Shown here piece after piece: positions 57,883-64,000 of a DNA stretch of 64,000 nt. Under the pieces are notes generated by a model. The model was given only the letters and a program-made list of their open reading frames with translations, ran no database searches and was not told the DNA's origin. Each line of letters opens with the position of its first letter. Position 1 is the stretch's first letter. A program made the position numbers and the translations under genes. The DNA comes from Calendula officinalis (lineage: Eukaryota; Streptophyta; Magnoliopsida; Asterales; Asteraceae). Location of the stretch: positions 71,558,372-71,622,371 of the forward strand of contig OY970824.1 in the NCBI GenBank assembly GCA_963853835.1, written 5' to 3'.

Positions 57883-58548
57883 CTTCCTCCGTATCACAAT
57901 AAGTGATACATTTGAAAGATCACGGAGTTTGAGACAAAATATTAAAGTAGGGTTAAAATATATTAAAGTATGGTTAAAATATACTTCCTCCGTATCACAA
58001 TAAGTGATACACTTTCCACTTATGGGTGTTTCATAATAAGTGATACACTTCAAAAGTTACCTTATTTGGCAAAAATGTGGGACCCAACCTCCACTAACTC
58101 TCCACTTTAATAAAGTGAAATTACTCTTATACCCTTACTTTTACTTTTAAAACTAATTAATATCACTTTTATCAAGAAAAATGGGACCCATCATCTACTA
58201 ACTATCCACTTTAATATATTTTAATCATACTTTAATATATTTTAACCCTACTTTCATATTTTGCCTCAAACTCCGCAATCTTCCAAATGTATCACTTATT
58301 TTGATACGGAGGAAGTATTAAAGTAGATAGTTAGTGGATGATGGGTCCCATTTTTCTTGAATAAAGTGATATTAATTAGTTTTAAAAGTAAAAGTAAGGG
58401 TATAAGGGTAATTTCACTTTATTAAAGTGGATAGTTAGTGGAGGTTAGGTCCCATATTTTTGCCAAATAAGATAACTTTTGAAGTGTATCACTTATTATG
58501 AAACATCCATAAATGGAAAGTGTATTACTTATTGTGATACGGAGGAAG
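57883..58548. mobile_element. Two interlocked Stowaway-like MITEs
   Basis: Four half-elements, each bordered by TA: left arm A 57883-57981, left arm B 57984-58214, right arm A 58215-58315, right arm B 58318-58548. Each pair is a long inverted repeat (B arms are 231 bp each). All outer ends read CTTCCTCCGTATCA or its complement. The order A-B-A'-B' is not simple nesting. The cluster ends 187 bp before the ELM1 start codon. Confidence 0.8.
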
Positions 58549-58735
58549 TATATAAAGTCTAAACTCGCCATCCTGTTGCCGAGTCATGACTCGCCAACTC
58601 ATTTGATAAAACTACTGAGTCGCAAGTGACGGCACTTTTACGAATAGCAAAACCTCCTCTCGATCATTCTCCGATACTTCAGATTCAGCATAGGGTCTTA
58701 TCAAACGATCAATTTGGGGCGTAAAAGTTACGCAG
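58549..58735 (+). promoter_or_regulatory. ELM1 proximal promoter / 5' UTR
   Basis: 187 bp between the MITE cluster and the ELM1 ATG, richer in GC than the flanks. No TATA box was evident. Confidence 0.4.
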
Positions 58736-61115
58736 ATGAAGCCAATTAGGCTTCCTGAACCGCCAGGTAGTCCACCGAGAGGCGTACCAGACATCTTCGA
58801 AGGCGGTGTTTACGGTGTTGTGAAGCGTGCTGTTATTATCGGTAACGGTTTTCCGGCGTCGGAGAATCAAAGCATTGGTTTAGTTAGAGCCCTTGGATTG
58901 TCGGAAAAACAAACTCTATATGTAAGTTTTCGTGTCTGGCAATTTATCATTTCTGTTTGAATTGTTCGTAATTCTGTTGATAAATCTTAAGCTGAGTGTA
59001 ATTTTCCATTTCTGTAGCTTCCACAGACGTATTAATGGTCTTCAAAAGTGATTTGATCAGGATTAGGATTAATTAACTAGAGAATTTAGTTTATTAAAGG
59101 AAACTTGCTACCTTTCCTATAAGGAGATACACATCCAATTCTAGTCTCAAACGAGCTAATTTTTAACTTCTGAAGTTAATATGTCCTCTTAACATTGAAA
59201 TAATTGATAAACAGCATGAATCACTGTGTGCTATATTCGTTATCTTGTTTGTTGATGATTCTTTAGTAAGCATCTAGGGCACGACTGATGTCTCACATCA
59301 GGTAAATCCTTAACTGATAGTATCGATTTTGCTTTTGTCCACATTGTTTTTGTGCAGCGTGTTACAAGGCCAAGAGGAGGAATTAATGAATATATGCATT
59401 GGCTCCCAGTTTCTGTCCATAAACAGATATATTACATTATTAGACTTATTTATAAAGCTCTCTTTACAAGTAGAAGGGGTAAAGTTCAATCTTTAACTGG
59501 AGAAAGTGTTGGTTTATCATCTGTACTTGAAGCTGATGTCAAATCAATAGTAACAATGGCAAGAGCAACTGCTGACAAGTAAGCCAACCTTTTTATCTTA
59601 GATTATTATTTTATTTATGTATGTTTTTCGTATTTTGTATAGTTTTATAATTAAACTTGTTTGTTAGGGATGGTCCATTATTGGTGGTTGCGTGTGGGAG
59701 AGACACCATATCAATTGCAAGCTCTATAAAAAGACTAGCATCTGAAAATGTGTTTGTTGTGCAGGTCAGTTAAATAGAACCTTATTATCCTTTTTTTCTG
59801 CCTTAAATCAAACATTTTTATTTATTTTCCCTCAACTTTTTGACATTTGGTTTTCAGATCCAACATCCACGAACACAGTTAACTAGATTTGATTTGGTAG
59901 TCACTCCTCAACATGATTATTATGCTCTGACCCCACAAGCACAAGAACAAGTTCCTAGGTTTTTTCGCAAGTATATAACTCCTGATCAGCCCCCTAACAA
60001 GAATGTGGTATGCATCTAATCACAATTAGTAATTAGGTTTACCATTAAATTAATCATGTGTTACAATTACGTATTTACCCCTTGATTGATTTATCAGGTC
60101 CTTACCATGGGAGCTTTGCATCAAGTTGATTCAGCTGCACTTCGCAGTGCAGCTATGAGCTGGCATGATGAGTTTGCACCTTTGCCAAAACCCTTAATTG
60201 TCGTGAACATTGGGGGACCCACAAGTAAGTATCTTATAATGATAATCATTGCTAGATATTGTTTTTGTTTATTAGGTATTAAAAATTAAAACTTTTGTAG
60301 GTCGTTGTAGATACGGTAGAGATCTTGCAAAGCAGTTAACAAGCTCTTTGCTAGGTGTTGTTGACAGCTGTGGGAGTGTAAGGATTTCTTTCTCCAGGAG
60401 GACTCCTGATAAGGTAATAATAATCCACATTTAGGGTTAATATTGTATTGTGTGTTTGCAATTGAATTATATTATTGTGAGCTTATGATGAACAGGTTGC
60501 AAGTATTGTGCGGAAAGAAGTTGGAGAGCATCCAAAAATCTATGTATGGGATGGTGAAGGTAATCTCACTTGATTAATAATAACAATATCTATGAAATGA
60601 TTAAGTTTTTTTTTTTTTTTTAAATAAAAATAAAAAAATGAAATGTATTTTGTGAAAGTAGAACCAAATCCACACATGGGACATCTAGCTTGGGCAGATG
60701 GTTTCATTGTGACAGCAGATTCAGTCAGCATGTTGAGTGAAGCCTGCAGTACTGGGTAAGTATTATATATCCAGATATAAAAACTATATTGTTAACAATA
60801 TATGTAACATAATTAGTATTTATTTTGTCAGGAAGCCTGTATATGTAGTTGGAGCAGAGCGATGTAAATGGAAATTGGGTGAGTTTCATAAAAGTCTAAG
60901 AGAGAGAGGTCTGGTTCGTTCATTTACAGGCCTTGAGGATGTAAGTTAAATATTTGAATTGTTTTGATTTCTTGTAAAAAGTTGGACATGTAAAATAAAA
61001 ACTTGAGTTGTAGATGTCAGAAAGCTGGAGTTACCCACCACTAAACGACACTGCAGAGGCTGCAAATCGTGTACATGAAGCACTTGCTGACCGAGGTTGG
61101 AGACTGCGCCCATAG
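58736..61115 (+). CDS. ELM1: Mitochondrial fission protein ELM1
   Basis: ELM1 sits on the outside of mitochondria and recruits the dynamin-related proteins DRP3A/B for fission. Ten exons (58736-58921, 59358-59578, 59668-59764, 59858-60007, 60098-60224, 60301-60413, 60496-60559, 60662-60755, 60832-60940, 61014-61115) with GT-AG borders total 1263 nt, 420 aa. Conserved stretches include AVIIGNGFPASENQSIGLVR, PLLVVACGRDTISIASS, VFVVQIQHPR, GHLAWADGFIVTADSVSM and MSESWSYPPLNDTAEAA, ending RGWRLRP. There is no membrane helix, as in the family. Frame and length look intact. Confidence 0.96.
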
Positions 61116-61383
61116 AAACAAACAATCTCCAATTATTCATTATCACTCCACCATATTTCTTCAAGTTTTTCTTTGCTTTTTTTGAGGCATTATACATGTT
61201 ATATAGTTTTGGTAGATACAATACAAGGAGGCATGCTTGTATTAATCGGCTTTTACACCTTTAGTGCTTTTACGGGGAGACATTTTCTCATCTTTTTTTA
61301 CCATACTGTAAACACTTTGACCATAAACTATTGTGAAATGGAAGTTAATAAAATACGGGTGTAGTGTTTAAACTTTAAACAAT
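61116..61383. other. ELM1 3' region
   Basis: Probable 3' UTR with no further feature. Confidence 0.4.
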
Positions 61384-61517
61384 AGGAGGTGATTTTTTAC
61401 ACCCATATCTTTTGACCTATGTACCACAATGATTGCTTTATATACTTGTACAGTTTGCAGGAATATTTGTACAATCTAGTAAGGGAATAAAAAAGTGTGG
61501 TGTGAAAATTAATTCCC
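61384..61517. mobile_element. Small hAT-like MITE with TTAAACAAT duplication
   Basis: 134 bp starting AGGAGGTGATTTTTTACACC and ending GGTGTGAAAATTAATTCCC. It is flanked by TTAAACAAT at 61375-61383 and 61518-61526; an 8-bp hAT duplication plus one chance base is likely. Best-preserved copy of the family in this window. Confidence 0.75.
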
Positions 61518-61526
61518 TTAAACAAT

Positions 61527-62120
61527 TTGATGTAAAGTTTGTTATGCAGATTGAATATAATTGTTTTTATACAGTTATTGGTATCATCAGGTGGCTACGG
61601 GTTATGAATACTATACTATATGTAATGATTTACACAGTAATGATCAGTTGTGTGTTATGAATACTATACTATATATGTAATGATTTACACAGTAATTTAA
61701 TCCCTAACTATACACTTAATTATTAAAACATGTTTAAAAATAGATGTATTTATATTTTAGTATTTTATAGATTCATTTAAAACATATATTATATATACTT
61801 GAAAAATATATATATTTAAAAAATAGATATACTTTAGTAGATTCAGCACACATGTTTGATTGGTAATGTTTAATCCGTTTAATTAAACAAGTTGTGTTCA
61901 TATTAGGATGGAGATATCAGAGTTGTTTATATAAGTCGGGTTCAAATTGAATGTTTTTGACCCACGAACCCAACCTTGAATTGCCACCCCTAAAAATCTT
62001 TACAAAGACACCACACCGCCTTGTCTGGTTTTTTCCAGTAAAAAAAAAGGTTTCTAAGATACATGAATAGGCAGCCATTACAACAAAGTTGAAAGAGTAA
62101 ATTAGCAGAAATTAGAATGG
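61527..62120. other. Spacer between ELM1 and MED22
   Basis: AT-rich; includes a short tandem duplication (ATGAATACTATACTATAT near 61603 and again near 61657). No gene. Confidence 0.45.
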
Positions 62121-62673
62121 CTAGGTATTCCAAGTGTTGTTGTTTGATCTGAGAAGAGAAGAATAATAATGTGACTCCATTTCCTTGAGACTGGCAGCAG
62201 CATCTTCAGCAATTCTACCCAATATTCTCTCTGTTTTGTCAGCCTGCTGGTTGGTCCTCTGCTCTACATGATCATTCAGTGAAGCAAACCCTGAGAATAT
62301 AGCCGTCTGCTTCAACTCTGATACCAATTTTAACAAAGCGCTTGTACCTGTTGTACATTACTTTTCACCAACAAAATCCCAAAATAAAGTGATGATGATT
62401 ACCATTCTTGCTGCCCGTACTTCCATCATGAAGGCTTCTTGTGAGTTCCTCACGTCACCTGCAGATTAACCACAAAAATGATGAATTACCTTGTGCAAGA
62501 TCAAACTAAACTAAACATACCCGAGCAACATTAACAACAGCATTGAAATTTTCAATGATGCTTCCAACTTCATTGTCCAGTCTTGACTGCAACGATTTCT
62601 GCTTTTGAGCAGCTGCAACAGCTGTCGGCCCACCTGTCCCACTTGAGCCGCCACCTGTCCCTCCCTTGTTCAT
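62121..62673 (-). pseudogene. MED22: Mediator subunit 22 (MED22), small deletions break the frame
   Basis: MED22 belongs to the Mediator head module that links activators to RNA polymerase II. Exon 1 (62673-62521) is normal, MNKGGTGGGSS through AVVNVAR. Exon 2 (62458-62403) carries RNSQEAFMMEVRAARM, but the residues between VAR and VRNSQEA are shortened by about 10 nt, shifting the frame. Exon 3 (62347-62121) starts VQA, then loses about 7 nt before LLKLVSELKQTAIFSGF, shifting again; a further in-frame loss of about 9 nt follows HVEQRT. The end SNNNTWNT is normal. Splice sites look good, so the breaks lie in the exons. No alternative splice choice I tried restores the frame. Confidence 0.72.
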
Positions 62674-63634
62674 TGTAAAGTTTAATTTGCTGTGAAAAAA
62701 AAGAGTCAGGAGCTAATACAAGTTAAAATTGAAATCACTATTGAAGAGTACAGAGGTGAATCCTTAAGATTTATGGCATGAATGGCGTCCTAATGAGAAA
62801 AAGTTTTTTACTAATTTTGGATTATAATTGGTTTCTAAATCGGATTTATATGAAGCCCCTAGATTAAAGAAGTGCAATATTTTACTACCAAAAATTAAAG
62901 TGGGCAATGAAGAACAGTCATATGTTAGGCATCCAAGTAACCCGAGATTGTGTTGGTGATTCAAGTTTACAGTCATTGCAAGTCTTCAACATAAACAAAA
63001 AGGTAAATTACTCAACTTTAAAAAAGCATTTTTTTTTTCCTTATCTTCAGCACAACTCCAGCATATATCAACTTGAAAAACTGAAATACATAAAACTAAA
63101 GCCCGGCAAGAACCCTAATTAAAGGTGTGAACTTTGGTAAGATTTAGGGTTTAACGAGCAAATCCAAATGAGAATAAGGATTTCTTGATCTGAATTTCAA
63201 AGACTCCATTTTCTCGTTCAGGATTGCATCATATACCCACTAACAACGTAACATATGAAAGGGTGCAACAAAAATTAAGAAAATAAGAACAAGGATTCTA
63301 ATCTCGGCTCTATTTGAAGAGTAGAAAGCATAAAGTTGGGGTTTGTGAATACACTTTGTGATTCAAGCAAGGCTGGTCGAATAAATTTTTGGGCCCTGTG
63401 CAGAATCATAAAAAGGGGTGCCCCTAGAATAATTTGTTCCGCCAAATAAATAAAAATCCATATAGAACATATGTACCATAAATTGAAGATTATAAAATTT
63501 TAAGAACTTACAATTAAATGATGTTACCAAGGTTGTTCATCTGGCGACTTCAAGTATTCAAAACTTTATTGAAACTCCTAGTAACTACAAAAGAAAAAAA
63601 ACCTTCATAAAAAATGGCCTAATTGAGTTTTCAT
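62674..63634. other. MED22 upstream region
   Basis: Likely 5' UTR and promoter, then repeat-like sequence from about 63370 (GGGCCCTGTGCAGAATCAT context). No gene is supported. Confidence 0.4.
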
Positions 63635-63852
63635 ACATTGCTTCAAAAATCACTATGAGATCCATAATTCAATAAGCGCATTAAAAACATAGCTGCAAAT
63701 ATCATGTCATTTTTTGAATCCAATAAACCATTAAAAACTATATACATTGCTTCAAAGATCACTATAACATCCATAATTCAATAAAACTATTCAGAAAATT
63801 CCAGCAAAAATCATGTTATTATTTGAATTCAATAAACCCATTAAAAACTATC
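63635..63852. repeat. 109-bp tandem duplication
   Basis: Two diverged units start ACATTGCTTCAAA at 63635 and 63744. Both contain ATCCATAATTCAATAA and end AATAAACC(C)ATTAAAAAC. Confidence 0.75.
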
Positions 63853-64000
63853 CTATAACTCTATAAGATCCAAAATTTCAATTGGAGCTTTCGATAAAGT
63901 GATTAACCCATCAACAATAAACTTTGATACCCTCAAAATTTCGACAACATCAAAATTTCAGAAATTACTGTGATAAACTCATCACTAAATCGTACAACAT
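63853..64000. other. Window end, no feature
   Basis: AT-rich sequence continuing from the tandem repeat. Nothing is recognised. Confidence 0.4.

Noticed and set aside
58600..58794. 60-aa minus-strand ORF overlapping the ELM1 start
   Set aside because: Shadow of ELM1 exon 1, low complexity, no family match.

Overview
This is a gene-poor, AT-rich plant nuclear window. Intron-rich genes for plant-specific proteins (a DYW-type PPR protein, a SINE-family KASH protein, ELM1, VAMP714, an arabinogalactan peptide) are separated by layers of transposable elements. The SIRE/Maximus-type copia element with a long extra ORF and the TGTCACACCCC-type LTR fit a eudicot, most likely Asteraceae; that placement is inference.

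Layout. 1-4.4 kb: a NOT3 (CCR4-NOT) gene with a sound N-terminal half but several frameshifts and stops further on. 5.5-8.8 kb (-): an intact two-exon PPR-DYW gene. 9.6-11.4 kb: a non-autonomous PIF/Harbinger element with clear ends. 13.3-15.5 kb: a SINE retroposon, a Helitron 3' end, a 195-bp tandem array and a duplicated 0.2-kb flank. 16.9-19.0 kb: an intact SINE1-like nuclear-envelope gene whose C-terminal VPT motif is buried by five residues. 19.7-21.5 kb (-): an intact eight-exon glutamate dehydrogenase gene. 22-36 kb: mostly mobile DNA, including Stowaway, hAT-like and Harbinger MITEs, a SINE retroposon, a LINE remnant, a ~3-kb Helitron with both ends, and a Pack-MULE-like element carrying a PPR fragment; the one small gene here is an AG peptide at 34.9 kb. 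37.4-42.9 kb: a NAC090-like gene with a ~3-kb solo LTR in intron 1 and an 8-bp coding deletion. 43.1-54.6 kb (-): a complete 11.5-kb copia element whose LTRs look identical and whose three large ORFs are open. 55.6-57.0 kb: intact VAMP714. 57.9-58.5 kb: interlocked Stowaway-like MITEs just upstream of intact ELM1 (58.7-61.1 kb). 62.1-62.7 kb (-): MED22 with small frame-breaking deletions.

Two patterns are the most interesting. First, the octamer CAGTAGTA (or its complement) recurs roughly 45-50 times through the copia element, in LTRs, spacer and all three ORFs, regardless of coding status. Second, the three decaying genes (NOT3, NAC, MED22) carry coding deletions of about 7-10 bp, while five neighbours are intact, as expected if this is one homeologous segment undergoing fractionation.

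The host genes have unrelated roles (mRNA decay and transcription, organelle RNA editing, nuclear envelope, nitrogen metabolism, vesicle fusion, mitochondrial division), so no pathway cluster is suggested.
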